Program-made: the position numbers and the translations under genes
Notes under the pieces: generated by a model
Told to the model about the DNA's origin: nothing
The model's database searches: none
The model's input: only the letters and a program-made list of their open reading frames with translations
Assembly: GCF_000377705.1 (NCBI RefSeq)
Contig: NZ_KB898628.1
Location: 62,001-126,000 of the forward strand
Reading direction: 5' to 3'
Length of the DNA: 64,000 nucleotides
DNA from: Salsuginibacillus kocurii DSM 18087
GTDB taxonomy: Bacteria; Bacillota; Bacilli; Bacillales; Marinococcaceae
Shown: positions 42,235 through 51,755 of the stretch, one piece after another
Layout: the number at the start of each line of letters is the position of its first letter
How positions within the stretch are numbered: the stretch's first letter is position 1

Positions 42235-43134
42235 ATGAAGCAAAATCTTTCTTTACTTGGTGTGCCAATGGATCTAGGCCAAAATCGCAGAGGCGTGGAT
42301 ATGGGCCCTAGTGCAATGAGATATGCAGGCGCAGTGGAGCGTCTCGAAGCGATAGGCTATAATGTGGAAGACCTGGGCGAGTTAAGAGTGGAAAAGGATA
42401 GGATAAAAACAGAATCGACCAGCAACCTTAAACATCTGCCTGAGGTGGCAGCTATCAGCCAATCGCTTGCCGAATATGTGAAAGACATATTGTCTCGTTC
42501 ACATTTTCCGCTTATCTTAGGAGGCGATCACAGTATATCCATTGGTACGCTTGCTGGGGCCTCTTCGCAATTTAAAAATATGGGTGTTATTTGGTATGAT
42601 GCACATGGAGATTTAAATACAGCAGAAACATCGCCGTCAGGCAATATTCATGGCATGCCGCTCGCGGTGGGTCTTGGCCATGGCCACCCTAAGCTCACTT
42701 CGATCGGAGGCGATGAGCCAAAAATCAATCCAGAACATGTGGTAATCATTGGCGCCCGCGCCTTGGACGAGGGTGAGAAAGAATACATTGAAAAAACAGG
42801 TATGAAAGTACTTACAATGCATGAAGTTGACCGGCGCGGGATGGCAAGTGTTATGCAGGAAGCCATTGATACATTAAGTACAACTTGTGACGGGGTTCAT
42901 CTTAGCCTTGACCTGGATGGATTGGACCCAATCGATGCCCCAGGGGTGGGGACACCGGTCGTAGGAGGTCTTAGCTACCGTGAAAGTCATTTGGCTATGG
43001 AAATGCTTGCAGAAGCGGACATATTGACTTCGGCTGAGTTTGTGGAAGTAAATCCTATACTCGATGAAAAGAATAAAACGGCTGAAGCGGCGGTGGCCCT
43101 TATAGGCTCCCTTTTCGGGGAAAAATTAAAATAA
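42235..43134 (+). CDS. rocF: Arginase
   Basis: 299-aa binuclear Mn arginase that hydrolyses arginine to ornithine and urea. All metal-site strings are present: GGDHSIS, WYDAHGDLNT, SGNIHGMPLA and SLDLDGLDPIDAPGVGTPV. The ATG follows GAGGAAGGGG. It starts an operon with aspartase under a sigma-54 promoter. Ornithine is then used by RocD, encoded just beyond on the other strand. Confidence 0.95.
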   Translation: MKQNLSLLGVPMDLGQNRRGVDMGPSAMRYAGAVERLEAIGYNVEDLGELRVEKDRIKTESTSNLKHLPEVAAISQSLAEYVKDILSRSHFPLILGGDHSISIGTLAGASSQFKNMGVIWYDAHGDLNTAETSPSGNIHGMPLAVGLGHGHPKLTSIGGDEPKINPEHVVIIGARALDEGEKEYIEKTGMKVLTMHEVDRRGMASVMQEAIDTLSTTCDGVHLSLDLDGLDPIDAPGVGTPVVGGLSYRESHLAMEMLAEADILTSAEFVEVNPILDEKNKTAEAAVALIGSLFGEKLK

Positions 43135-43166
43135 TGAATGTTTGAGAGAAGGAAGGGAAAGCATTA

Positions 43167-44582
43167 ATGAGCGCTTATCGCACAGAACGTGACTATATCG
43201 GAGAAAAAGAGGTACCAAAGGATGCTTACTACGGCATTCAAACGGTTCGTGCACAAGAAAATTTTCCGATAACCGGCTATCCGCCACATAAAGAGCTGAT
43301 TCGAGCGTTTGGATATGTGAAGCATGCTGCTGCTTTATCCAACCGCGATGTTGGAGGGCTTCAGCCTGATTTGGCCGAAGCGATCATAGAAGCAGCTGAA
43401 GAAGTGACAAATGGTGATTTTGACGATGAATTTATCGTGGATTCTATTCAAGGCGGAGCAGGTACTTCCTTTAATATGAATGCGAATGAAGTCATCGCTA
43501 ATCGCGCGATTGAAAAGTTGGGTGGGGCTAAAGGAGATTACAAGAGGTTAAGTCCAAACAGCCATGTGAATATGGCGCAATCTACGAATGATACATTTCC
43601 GACTGCTATCCATATTGCCTGTTTGCACCTGGCTCAAGGTCTAAAAAAAGCATTAGGAGAAACGGTTAAGGCGTTTGAAGAAAAAGAGCGAGAGTTTGAC
43701 GATGTACTAAAAATGGGGCGCACGCATTTGCAGGACGCGGTCCCCATTCGGCTTGGCCAGGAGATGGGGGCGTATAAGCGCGTCTTAACACGGGATTTAA
43801 AACGGGTCGAGCAGTCATTGGAACATTTATATGAAATCAATATGGGAGCAACAGCCGTTGGTACTGGGTTAAATGCTCATCCGCAATATATTGAAACAGT
43901 GACCAATCATTTGGCTGATTTAACAGGTTTTCCATTTTATCATTCCAATCATCTTGTTGATGCAACGCAAAACACGGATTCATATACAGAATTATCAGCT
44001 TCATTGAAGGTGCTTGCGATTAACCTTTCCAAAATCTCAAATGACCTGCGCTTAATGAGTTCGGGACCGCGAACTGGATTCAATGAGATCAATCTGCCGG
44101 CTAGACAGCCAGGGTCTTCGATTATGCCAGGGAAAGTAAATCCCGTAATGTGTGAAGTAATTAACCAAATTTCTTTTCAGGTTATCGGTAATGACCACAC
44201 AATTTCCATGGCATCAGAAGCAGGACAGCTGGAATTGAATGTAATGGAGCCCGTGCTTGTCTTTAACCTGCTTCAATCTTTATCTGTACTGCAAAATGGG
44301 TTAGAGGTCTTCAAATCTTATGCGGTTGAAGGTCTTACTGCAAATGTAGAAAGGTGTCGCGAACTAGTGGAAGGCAGTGTCGGCATCATAACCGCTATTA
44401 ATCCTCATGTTGGTTATGAAACGGCTTCTCGCATTGCGAAAGAGGCTCTGCAGACGGGACGCTCAGTGCGCGAGATTTGCTTAGAGCGCGGCATTCTTTC
44501 CAAAAAGGAACTAAATGAAATCTTGGATGCAAAAGAAATGACAAACCCAGGCATTGCTGGGGCTCATTTTATGTATCAATAA
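43167..44582 (+). CDS. aspA: Aspartate ammonia-lyase (aspartase)
   Basis: 471-aa member of the fumarase/aspartase superfamily. It releases ammonia from aspartate to give fumarate. The signature GSSIMPGKVNPVMCEVI, the N-terminal GIQTVRAQENFPI and the QGGAGTSFNMNANEVI string are typical of aspartase rather than fumarase C. It is 32 bp after arginase with AAGGAAGGGAAAG upstream and no terminator between, so it is probably under the same sigma-54 control. Confidence 0.9.
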   Translation: MSAYRTERDYIGEKEVPKDAYYGIQTVRAQENFPITGYPPHKELIRAFGYVKHAAALSNRDVGGLQPDLAEAIIEAAEEVTNGDFDDEFIVDSIQGGAGTSFNMNANEVIANRAIEKLGGAKGDYKRLSPNSHVNMAQSTNDTFPTAIHIACLHLAQGLKKALGETVKAFEEKEREFDDVLKMGRTHLQDAVPIRLGQEMGAYKRVLTRDLKRVEQSLEHLYEINMGATAVGTGLNAHPQYIETVTNHLADLTGFPFYHSNHLVDATQNTDSYTELSASLKVLAINLSKISNDLRLMSSGPRTGFNEINLPARQPGSSIMPGKVNPVMCEVINQISFQVIGNDHTISMASEAGQLELNVMEPVLVFNLLQSLSVLQNGLEVFKSYAVEGLTANVERCRELVEGSVGIITAINPHVGYETASRIAKEALQTGRSVREICLERGILSKKELNEILDAKEMTNPGIAGAHFMYQ

Positions 44583-44606
44583 GTAGTGTCCGACTATGTA
44601 GGATAG

Positions 44607-44643
44607 AAAAGACAGCTGCCTAATTTAGCAGCTGTCTTTTTTC
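44607..44643. terminator. Bidirectional terminator between aspA and rocD
   Basis: AAAAGACAGCTGC/GCAGCTGTCTTTT perfect 13-bp stem with a 7-nt loop. Confidence 0.95.
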
Positions 44644-44675
44644 ATTTGCTTAAACAAGACCATCCTTTTGATGTT

Positions 44676-45869
44676 TCAATCAGCCAAAACATCTTTGATT
44701 TCGGACAGTGCCCACTCTAAGTCGCTTTCCGAAATAATAAGAGGGGGTGCCAGGCGAAGCACATTTTCGTGTGTTTCTTTACACAAAAGCCCACGGTTTT
44801 TTAATTGTTCACAGTAGGGGCGGGCTGCCTTAGTAAGTTCAATTCCAATAAACAGCCCTTTGCCGCGAATTTCTTTGATAATGGAACTGTTTATAGTTTG
44901 TAGTTCTGATTGTACCCAATTCCCAAGCTTTTGCGACCGTGTCCATAGATCTTCTTTCTCCAGGACGTCCAGGGCTGTTGAGGCGACTGCACAAGCAAGT
45001 GGATTCCCACCAAAGGTAGACCCATGCGAACCTGGCTCAAACACATCCATAATTTTAGCATCACTTGCAATTGCGGAGATTGGGAAAACTCCGCCGCCCA
45101 AAGCTTTGCCTAAAATATACATATCTGGAGAGACGTTTTCCCAATCACAGGCAAAAGGTTTGCCTGACCGGCCGAGCCCGCACTGAATTTCATCGGCTAT
45201 ATAGAGTACATTCTCCTTTTCACATACTTGTTTCGCTGTTTTCAAAAAGCCTTCTGGAGGAACGTTTATACCTGCTTCACCTTGAATAGGTTCAAAGAGG
45301 AAGGCGGCCGTGTTTTTGGTAATCGCTTGTTTTAGAGCGTCTATGTCTCCGTACGGAATGACAACAATACCAGGCAGGAGCGGGCCAAACCCGTCCTGGT
45401 ATTTCTCATTCGAAGACATGGAAACAGCGGTCAGCGTCCTTCCGTGAAAGTTATCTTCACACACAATAATTTCAGCTTGTTCTTGCTGCACTCCTTTTTC
45501 CCGATAAGCCCAACGCCTGGCTGCTTTGACAGCTGTTTCAACGGCCTCGGCTCCTGTATTCATAGGAAGTATCTTTTCTTTGCCAGTAAGATTTGAGAGC
45601 TTTTCGTAAAATGGTCCTAGCTGGTCGTTATGAAAGGCTCTGGAGGTTAACGTGATCCGATCTGCTTGCTGTTTCAATGCGTCTATTAACTTAGGGTGGC
45701 GGTGGCCCTGGTTCACAGCAGAATAGCTGCTAAGCATATCTAAATATTGCTTTCCGTCGACGTCTTCGACCCACGCACCTTCGCCTTTAGCGAGAACTAC
45801 AGGCAGTGGGTGATAATTCTTCGCTCCATATTCATCATGAAGTGTGATATGAGTACTCGTATTCACCAT
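44676..45869 (-). CDS. rocD: Ornithine aminotransferase RocD
   Basis: 397-aa class III PLP aminotransferase that converts ornithine to glutamate semialdehyde. PLP contacts include the NTGAEAVE loop, the [11 protein letters not shown] aspartate, and Lys in [13 protein letters not shown] that forms the Schiff base. The ATG start lies behind GGGGTAAAAAGAG. It is transcribed towards aspA from a sigma-54 promoter and shares its upstream region with rocR. Together with arginase it moves arginine nitrogen and carbon into glutamate. Confidence 0.93.
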   Translation of the reverse strand: MVNTSTHITLHDEYGAKNYHPLPVVLAKGEGAWVEDVDGKQYLDMLSSYSAVNQGHRHPKLIDALKQQADRITLTSRAFHNDQLGPFYEKLSNLTGKEKILPMNTGAEAVETAVKAARRWAYREKGVQQEQAEIIVCEDNFHGRTLTAVSMSSNEKYQDGFGPLLPGIVVIPYGDIDALKQAITKNTAAFLFEPIQGEAGINVPPEGFLKTAKQVCEKENVLYIADEIQCGLGRSGKPFACDWENVSPDMYILGKALGGGVFPISAIASDAKIMDVFEPGSHGSTFGGNPLACAVASTALDVLEKEDLWTRSQKLGNWVQSELQTINSSIIKEIRGKGLFIGIELTKAARPYCEQLKNRGLLCKETHENVLRLAPPLIISESDLEWALSEIKDVLAD

Positions 45870-45909
45870 CTCTTTTTACCCCTTTCACTATTGGCTCCGC
45901 TATGTAATT

Positions 45910-45926
45910 ATGCAAAAAATGTGCCA
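45910..45926 (-). promoter_or_regulatory. Sigma-54 promoter of rocD
   Basis: Read on the minus strand: TGGCAC (45926-45921), spacer ATTTT, TTGCAT (45915-45910). Exact -24/-12 consensus, 41 bp upstream of the rocD start. Confidence 0.88.
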
Positions 45927-45990
45927 ATCCATCATCCTCGTGAGTCAGCATTGCCATTTCCTCCTTTTATTATTTGTAAAAAAAGTTAAG

Positions 45991-46013
45991 CGGAGCAAAA
46001 TAAATTTGCTCCG
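45991..46013. promoter_or_regulatory. 23-bp palindrome, candidate RocR enhancer site
   Basis: CGGAGCAAA (45991-45999), 5-bp ATAAA spacer, TTTGCTCCG (46005-46013): a perfect 9-5-9 inverted repeat. It lies about 65 bp upstream of the rocD -24 element, where sigma-54 activators usually bind, and about 70 bp before rocR. A weaker TGCAAAT...TTCAAA pair follows at about 46017-46037. Confidence 0.6.
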
Positions 46014-46084
46014 TATATGCAAATTTATTTTTCAAATTGAAGAGAGCAAGGTATACTAGATATGCAGCCAGGAGGTGACTGCAA

Positions 46085-47512
46085 GTGGTATCCTCAAAAG
46101 ACGAAAACTTGTTAAAACATATGACAGATGCCCTTATTCAACATATCGATACTGGTGTTCATATCATTGATGACCGAGCACAAACCATTTATTACAATAC
46201 GAAAATGGCTGAGATTGAAGGGATGAAGCCAGAAGATGTGTTGGAAAAACCAATTTATGAGCTTTTCTCTTTCATGGAAAGTGAAGAAAGTACCTTATAT
46301 GAAGCGTTGACCAAAGGGAAGCAGACGGTCGGACGCCGCCAGACATATAAGAATCAATATGGTGACAAGATTGCAACTATTAATGATACGTTTCCTGTAC
46401 GCAGCGAGCAGGGGAATATAGTAGGCGCTATTGAGTTGGCCCGGGATGTCACTCAATTAGAGAATTTAATTCAAGAACATATGCAAAAGCGTGCTCGTAC
46501 CTCATTTACGTTTGATCATTTGATTGGCGAATCTAAAGCGCTTCAGGAAGTTATTCAAGACGCCAAACGAGCGACGCGCACAAGTTCGTCGGTGTTAATT
46601 GTCGGCGAGACGGGAACGGGAAAAGAAATATTTGCTCAAAGTATTCATACCGGCAGTGAACGTTCAGCTGCGCCGTTTGTAGCTCAAAATTGTGCTGCTA
46701 TTCCCGATCAATTGCTAGAAAGTCTTTTATTTGGAACCAAAAGCGGAGCGTTTACCGGAGCGAAAGAACAGGCTGGTTTATTTGAACAGGCTAATGGAGG
46801 GACACTGCTGCTAGATGAAATTAACTCTTTAAATACACCTTTACAAGCCAAGTTATTGCGGGCGATTCAAGAAAAAAGAGTTCGCCGAGTCGGAGATACG
46901 AAAGAAAAAGAAGTAGATGTCCGCATCATTGCTACCATGAACCAGGATCCTGTAGAAGCTGTTAATGAAGGGAGACTTAGAAAAGACTTATTTTACCGTT
47001 TGAGTGTTGTTTCTTTGTTTGTTCCTCCATTGCGGGAACGAAAAGAAGATATTGATGAACTTATTTCATTTTTTATTACAAAATACAATCAGTTGTTTCG
47101 TTTGGGCGTAACAGACGTCTCTACCGGGGTTTTAACATACTTGAAGGCCTATGACTGGCCGGGTAATGTGCGTGAGCTTGAACATATCATTGAAGGCGGA
47201 CTGAATTTTATGGATGCTGGAGAAAAGGTTTTAAAGGTTGAGCATTTACCTGGTCACTTTAAAATAAGAATTCTTCCTGAACTTGAAAAAGAAGAGATAG
47301 AAAATGAAAATGAAGAAGCAATCGTGAGCCCAGTAAATTATGAAGAAGAAATTCTGCCATTAAAAACCGTTTTGTATGAACAAGAAAGAAACTATGTAAA
47401 ACATGCGTTAAACCAATATAACGGGAATGTTTCCAAAACGGCCGAAGCCCTGGGATTAAGCAGGCAAAGTTTGCAGTATCGGCTGAGAAAATTAAATTTG
47501 AACTCTACATGA
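46085..47512 (+). CDS. rocR: Sigma-54-dependent transcriptional activator RocR
   Basis: 475-aa enhancer-binding protein. It has an N-terminal PAS sensor (about 15-125), an AAA+ domain with Walker A GETGTGKE (174-181), the sigma-54 contact loop GAFTGA (221-226), Walker B LLLDEI and an arginine finger region, and a Fis-type HTH at the C-terminus (NVSKTAEALGLSRQSLQYRL). The PAS domain probably senses ornithine or arginine as in B. subtilis RocR. GTG start 6 bp after GGAGGTGA. Divergent from rocD. Confidence 0.92.
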   Translation: MVSSKDENLLKHMTDALIQHIDTGVHIIDDRAQTIYYNTKMAEIEGMKPEDVLEKPIYELFSFMESEESTLYEALTKGKQTVGRRQTYKNQYGDKIATINDTFPVRSEQGNIVGAIELARDVTQLENLIQEHMQKRARTSFTFDHLIGESKALQEVIQDAKRATRTSSSVLIVGETGTGKEIFAQSIHTGSERSAAPFVAQNCAAIPDQLLESLLFGTKSGAFTGAKEQAGLFEQANGGTLLLDEINSLNTPLQAKLLRAIQEKRVRRVGDTKEKEVDVRIIATMNQDPVEAVNEGRLRKDLFYRLSVVSLFVPPLRERKEDIDELISFFITKYNQLFRLGVTDVSTGVLTYLKAYDWPGNVRELEHIIEGGLNFMDAGEKVLKVEHLPGHFKIRILPELEKEEIENENEEAIVSPVNYEEEILPLKTVLYEQERNYVKHALNQYNGNVSKTAEALGLSRQSLQYRLRKLNLNST

Positions 47513-47661
47513 CAAACCATAAGTGGATGATAGGGTGGCTGAACATTTGCTAGTAAGGAGAGTTCCTTATGGATGAACACCTTTTTGTAATAGAGAAGCA
47601 AGCTGAAACCTTTTTCGCAGGACAAAATTATGTCATAATAGAGTTAACTGGATAAGGGAAA
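47513..47661 (+). other. Gap between rocR and the TPP riboswitch
   Basis: Non-coding except for a doubtful 28-codon frame (47569-47655). A CATAAT element near 47633 is a likely -10 for the thiamine operon; no convincing -35 was found. Confidence 0.35.
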
Positions 47662-47758
47662 CGACTGGGGGTGCTTGCCTTGGAGCGAGCTGAGAAAAAG
47701 GTGTGTGTCCTTTTACCCCAAGAACCTGAACTGGTTAAAACCAGCGGAGGGAAGTCGG
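47662..47758 (+). ncRNA. TPP riboswitch (THI element)
   Basis: P1 CGACT/AGTCG encloses GGGGTGC, the conserved GCTGAGA (about 47689-47695), an expanded P3 arm (AAAAGGTGTGTGTCCTTTT), CCC, and the second core GAACCTGAACTGGTTAAAACC followed by AGCGGAGGGAAG. All core helices of the thiamine pyrophosphate aptamer are present. It precedes the thi operon and is followed by a terminator. Confidence 0.97.
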
Positions 47759-47779
47759 ATCAGTTGCTTACGTATGCTC

Positions 47780-47812
47780 CGTCATCTCTCCTGAGGTGGC
47801 GTTTTTATTTTT
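47780..47812 (+). terminator. Riboswitch-controlled terminator
   Basis: CGTCATCTC/GAGGTGGCG stem (with G-U pairs), TCCT loop, T5ATTTTT. It lies 22 bp after the aptamer, so TPP binding would stop transcription before thiE. Confidence 0.85.
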
Positions 47813-47814
47813 GA

Positions 47815-47995
47815 CTCTCTTAAAGGCAAATGTTGATAGTTTAGAATGATGTTGTTTGTAGTTCAAAGCGCGAGACGCTTTCGGGAAGAGCATTAGCCAA
47901 TGATCCCTCAGGGTGGTTTTCCCGAGGAAGCACAAGCAATGCCTGAGGCAAGCGAGCGTCTTTAGTGAAAATCCACAGCAACATTTAACAAAGCC
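47815..47995. repeat. Inverted-repeat element C between riboswitch and thiE
   Basis: Left end CTCTCTTAAAGGCAAATGTTG and right end CAACATTTAACAAAGCC are inverted partners. The interior contains GCGCGAGACGCTTTCGGGAAGAGC, resembling the interior of element A. It is about 180 bp, non-coding, and would be part of the thi leader transcript. Confidence 0.65.
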
Positions 47996-48091
47996 ATTTA
48001 TTAAAAATCTTCTAAGGTGGCGCGCCTTTAATATAGTAGGGTTACATGCGGATCCTGAATGCATTAAGAATATAAAAAGGAGCAGGTACAC

Positions 48092-48724
48092 ATGAAAGAG
48101 TTTAGCTTATATGCTATTACCGGAGAAGAATTTCATCCTAACCGATCTTTAAAAGAAGTGATGACAGAGGTATGTGAAGGAGGAGCTGATATTATCCAAC
48201 TTCGTGATAAGACAAGCTCCAAAAAAGAGGTACTTGAAAAAGCATATATGCTGCGCGAGCTGACAGAAGCGCATGGTGTCACATTTATTGTGAATGACCA
48301 CATCGATGTAGCTTTAGCAGTTGATGCGGATGGGATCCATTTAGGTCAGGACGACCTGCCGCTACAAGAAGCCCGGCGTATTGTCGGACCGAATAAATTA
48401 ATCGGCATTTCTACCCATGCAGTCGAAGAAGCAAAGGAAGCAGAAGCGCATGGAGCGGATTATATTGGCGCGGGGCCTGTTTTTCCGACAAACACAAAAT
48501 CAGATGTTGTTGACCCGGTCACAACTGGTTATATTCAAGAAATCGCTAATTCCGTGTCCATCCCGTTCGTGGCCATTGGAGGCATTAAGCTCCAAAACGT
48601 CGACGAGGTTCTTGAAGCGGGAGCGACACGTGTTTGTGTAGTTAGTGAAATTGTAGGCAGCAACGATGTGAAAGGTGTCTGCCAGCATTTCGTGCAAAAG
48701 TTAACTGAAAAAGGAGGGGCCTAG
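48092..48724 (+). CDS. thiE: Thiamine-phosphate synthase ThiE
   Basis: 210-aa TIM-barrel enzyme that couples HMP-PP and thiazole phosphate to thiamine phosphate. It has IIQLRDKTSS (diphosphate site), VNDHIDVALAVDADGIHLGQDDLP, GISTHAVEEA, DYIGAGPVFPTNTKSD and FVAIGGI. The ATG follows AAAAGGAGC. First gene of the operon, regulated by the TPP riboswitch. Its TAG abuts the thiS ATG. Confidence 0.94.
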   Translation: MKEFSLYAITGEEFHPNRSLKEVMTEVCEGGADIIQLRDKTSSKKEVLEKAYMLRELTEAHGVTFIVNDHIDVALAVDADGIHLGQDDLPLQEARRIVGPNKLIGISTHAVEEAKEAEAHGADYIGAGPVFPTNTKSDVVDPVTTGYIQEIANSVSIPFVAIGGIKLQNVDEVLEAGATRVCVVSEIVGSNDVKGVCQHFVQKLTEKGGA

Positions 48725-48925
48725 ATGCAGCTTTGGATTAACGGAGAACAAGAACAACTTCATAATGTTAGCACGTTATACGACGTAGTGAAGCATTATG
48801 GCCTTGAAAATCGCATGGTGGCTACTGAAGTAGATGGTGTCATCATTGACAGAAGCGAGTGGGCAGACCAGAAGCTGTCAGAAGGGACACAAATTGAACT
48901 CGTTCACTTTGTTGGGGGAGGTTGA
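48725..48925 (+). CDS. thiS: Sulphur carrier protein ThiS
   Basis: 66-aa ubiquitin-fold protein ending in Gly-Gly-Gly, the tail that ThiF adenylates and that carries thiocarboxylate sulphur to ThiG. The ATG directly follows the thiE stop, so translation is coupled. Ribosome site AAAGGAGG lies inside the thiE 3' end. Confidence 0.93.
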   Translation: MQLWINGEQEQLHNVSTLYDVVKHYGLENRMVATEVDGVIIDRSEWADQKLSEGTQIELVHFVGGG

Positions 48926-48929
48926 TGAG

Positions 48930-49724
48930 ATGACAAATAAAGATGTACTAAAGATTGGCGATAAAACATTAACTTCCCGCTTATTCCTTGGAACGGGCCG
49001 GTACCCAAATCCGTTTGTCCAACAAGCGGCCATTGATGCCAGTGCAGCAGATGTTCTTACGTTTGCTATTCGCCGCGTGAACCTAGAAGCGCCTGATGAA
49101 GATGCAATTCTACAGCATGTGAAACAAAAGAGTTTTCAGTACCTCCCCAATACGTCCGGTGCTAATTCGGCGGAAGAAGCTATTCGAATTGCTCGTTTGT
49201 CGAAAGCTTCTGGTTTAAGTGATTGGATTAAAATTGAAGTAAGTGTAAACGAAAGAACGTTGCTTCCGGACCCGATTGAAACGTTAAAAGCGACCGAAAC
49301 ACTGGCTAACGAAGGGTTCACAGTACTCCCATATACGTCCGATGACCCTATATTGTGCAAACGCCTGGAAGAAGCAGGTGCACATGCGGTTATGCCGGGA
49401 GCTGCCCCAATCGGAACTGGACTTGGAGTATTAAACCCTTATAATCTCTCGCTCATCGTCGAAGAAGCAACTGTGCCGATCATTGTGGATGCAGGTCTTG
49501 GCTCTGCAAAAGATGTAACGGAAGTAATGGAATTAGGAGTAGATGGCGTCTTAATGAATACACCGATTGCAAAAGCTAAAGATCCTGAGCTGATGGCCCT
49601 TGCTATGAAACAGGCGTTGGAAGCAGGGCGCAACTCGTTTTTGGCCGGACGAATTCCTAAAAAACGCTATGCCACAGCTTCAAGCGGATATGATTCGCTC
49701 GTTTCAAAGCCAAATAATAGCTGA
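48930..49724 (+). CDS. thiG: Thiazole synthase ThiG
   Basis: 264-aa TIM-barrel enzyme that makes the thiazole phosphate from DXP, dehydroglycine and ThiS thiocarboxylate. Signature strings are [37 protein letters not shown] with the Schiff-base lysine, [18 protein letters not shown] and [26 protein letters not shown] (in parts). ATG 48930 is chosen with GGGGGAGG upstream; it follows the thiS stop by 4 bp. Confidence 0.95.
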   Translation: MTNKDVLKIGDKTLTSRLFLGTGRYPNPFVQQAAIDASAADVLTFAIRRVNLEAPDEDAILQHVKQKSFQYLPNTSGANSAEEAIRIARLSKASGLSDWIKIEVSVNERTLLPDPIETLKATETLANEGFTVLPYTSDDPILCKRLEEAGAHAVMPGAAPIGTGLGVLNPYNLSLIVEEATVPIIVDAGLGSAKDVTEVMELGVDGVLMNTPIAKAKDPELMALAMKQALEAGRNSFLAGRIPKKRYATASSGYDSLVSKPNNS

Positions 49725-49742
49725 TCTCATAAGGAGTAGGAA

Positions 49743-50855
49743 ATGACAAAGCAAATTGTAATTATTGGCGGGGGCATCGTCGGCCTGTCCACTGCTTTAG
49801 AGTGCAGGGTAAGAGGATTTGAGGTAACAGTGTTGGAAAAAAGCGCTTTTGGCGGAGCAGCAACAGGAGCGGCGGCCGGCATGCTAGCCCCTTTTTCAGA
49901 AATTGAAGAAGATCCGGATGATTTTTTTGTGCTCGCAATGGAAAGTTTACGCTTTTATCCAAGTTGGGTTGAAACGGTGCGGGCTCATACGAAGCTTGAA
50001 TTTGAATACAGCAACAGTGGAAGTCTTCATATTGTATATCATGAAGCAGACCGATTGTCGCTGGAAAGCCGGAAACGCTGGCAAGGAGACTTTAACGTCG
50101 ATGCTCGTATTGTAGAAGGAGAAGAGTTGGCCAAACTTGAGCCAGCGCTTTCTAAAAACGTGCAGGCGGCGATGTATTATCCGGAAGAGAGCCATGTCTA
50201 TACCCCAGATTATGTGGCAGCGTTAGAAGATGCTTGTAAAAATACAGGGGTTGTACTGAAAGACAAGTTAGGTTCTGTAACAGTAAACGAGTGGCAGAAT
50301 ACGGTCCGTTTACTCACTGAGAGTGGCGAGCAGGTGGAAGCAGATCAATTAGTTATTTGTTCTGGAGCCTGGGCGAAAGAAATGGAAGAGGTGTTTGGTC
50401 TTCGCTTGCCGGTATTTCCAGTACGTGGTCAAATTTGTGCTTATGAAACGCCAACACACCCTGTATCTCATATCGTGTTTTCTCCGCAGGGTTACTTCGT
50501 TCCCAAAGATAATGGAACGCTTGTAAACGGAGCATCTGAAGACTTGGCCGGATTTAATACCGACGTAACGCAAGAAGGAATTGATCGTTTAACGAATTGG
50601 AATCCAAATGTTTTCCCATTTCTTGAAGCAGAAACTCCTTTTCATGAATGGGCCGGCCTGCGACCAGCAACACAAGATGGGTTTCCGTTCTTAGGCAGTC
50701 TAAGGGATTATCCTCATATTTTGTTTGCCACTGGTCATTATCGTAATGGGATTTTACTCAGTCCAATTACGGCACAGATTATAGCGGACCGGATTGAACA
50801 AAAAGAAGATCGGCTAGCCTTGGACGCTTTTCAACCTGAACGCTTTACAAGATAG
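49743..50855 (+). CDS. thiO: Glycine oxidase ThiO
   Basis: 370-aa FAD-dependent amine oxidase that supplies dehydroglycine for the thiazole ring in aerobes. The N-terminal dinucleotide loop IIGGGIVGLSTALE (residues 6-19), the GAATGAAAGMLAPF segment and the C-terminal FAD contact ATGHYRNGILLSP match ThiO. The ATG follows AAGGAGTAGG, 18 bp after thiG. Confidence 0.94.
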   Translation: MTKQIVIIGGGIVGLSTALECRVRGFEVTVLEKSAFGGAATGAAAGMLAPFSEIEEDPDDFFVLAMESLRFYPSWVETVRAHTKLEFEYSNSGSLHIVYHEADRLSLESRKRWQGDFNVDARIVEGEELAKLEPALSKNVQAAMYYPEESHVYTPDYVAALEDACKNTGVVLKDKLGSVTVNEWQNTVRLLTESGEQVEADQLVICSGAWAKEMEEVFGLRLPVFPVRGQICAYETPTHPVSHIVFSPQGYFVPKDNGTLVNGASEDLAGFNTDVTQEGIDRLTNWNPNVFPFLEAETPFHEWAGLRPATQDGFPFLGSLRDYPHILFATGHYRNGILLSPITAQIIADRIEQKEDRLALDAFQPERFTR

Positions 50856-50939
50856 GGCCGTTCCACGGGGAATAGATTTGACAGGTATATAAGCTTTTAA
50901 AAATAGGGAAGTGGAAAATAGTCGAAGGGAGCATGAATT

Positions 50940-51743
50940 GTGGCGATAAAAAAAGCATTAACGATCGCAGGTTCGGACAGTGGTGGTGGCGCTGGTATTC
51001 AGGCAGATTTAAAAACGTTTCAAGAACGAGAAGTGTTTGGCATGAGTGTAATCACTGCTTTAACGGCTCAGAACACACAAGGTGTGCATGGGGTTTTTCC
51101 TCAAACGACAAATTGTGTTGAAGCTCAGCTCCAAGCTGTGTTGGATGATTTACGCCCTGAGGCAATTAAAACGGGGATGCTCTTTTCAGCTGAGCTCATT
51201 GAATTAATTGCTTCATACTTTCATCGATATGAGCTTGAACATGTGGTGGTTGACCCGGTTATGATTGCTAAAGGCGGGTCTGAGTTATTGCAAAGTGAAG
51301 CCGTGGAAGCTTTAAAGCAAAAGCTCCTGCCTCACGCGTATATGCTGACACCGAATGTTCCGGAGGCATCAAAGCTTTTAGAAGGAGCAGAAATACGGGA
51401 TAAAAAAGATATGAAAGAAGCAGCATTTGCCCTTAGGGAGCTCGGGCCAGAACATATTGTGCTTAAAGGTGGACACTTAGAAGGGGAAGAGTCTACTGAT
51501 ATGTGGTGCGATGGGGAAACAGTGAAAGAATTTCGTGTTGGCCGTGTAGAGACTACACATACTCATGGCACTGGCTGTACTTTTGCAGCTTGTCTGGCTG
51601 CAGAATTGGCAAAAGGTAATACAACAGAAGAGGCTGTTGCTACTGCCAAAGCTTATATTACGAAAGCGATCGTCCATTCGTTAAATATCGGTACAGGCAT
51701 CGGGCCTACGGACCATGCTGCGTATCGGTTATATCAGGATTAA
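50940..51743 (+). CDS. thiD: HMP/HMP-phosphate kinase ThiD
   Basis: 267-aa ribokinase-fold enzyme that phosphorylates HMP and HMP-P. It has TIAGSDSGGGAGIQADLKTF (residues 8-27), VVDPVMIAKGG, LTPNVPEASKLL and the anion hole HTHGTGCTFAA. GTG start; GAAGGGAGC lies upstream. The 84-bp gap after thiO has no terminator, so it ends the thiESGOD operon. Confidence 0.94.
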   Translation: MAIKKALTIAGSDSGGGAGIQADLKTFQEREVFGMSVITALTAQNTQGVHGVFPQTTNCVEAQLQAVLDDLRPEAIKTGMLFSAELIELIASYFHRYELEHVVVDPVMIAKGGSELLQSEAVEALKQKLLPHAYMLTPNVPEASKLLEGAEIRDKKDMKEAAFALRELGPEHIVLKGGHLEGEESTDMWCDGETVKEFRVGRVETTHTHGTGCTFAACLAAELAKGNTTEEAVATAKAYITKAIVHSLNIGTGIGPTDHAAYRLYQD

Positions 51744-51755
51744 TGTTGACGTTAT

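Noticed and set aside
47569-47655. 28-codon ORF between rocR and the TPP riboswitch
   Set aside because: There is a GGAGAG upstream, but the frame is short, has no recognisable feature and covers the probable thi promoter.
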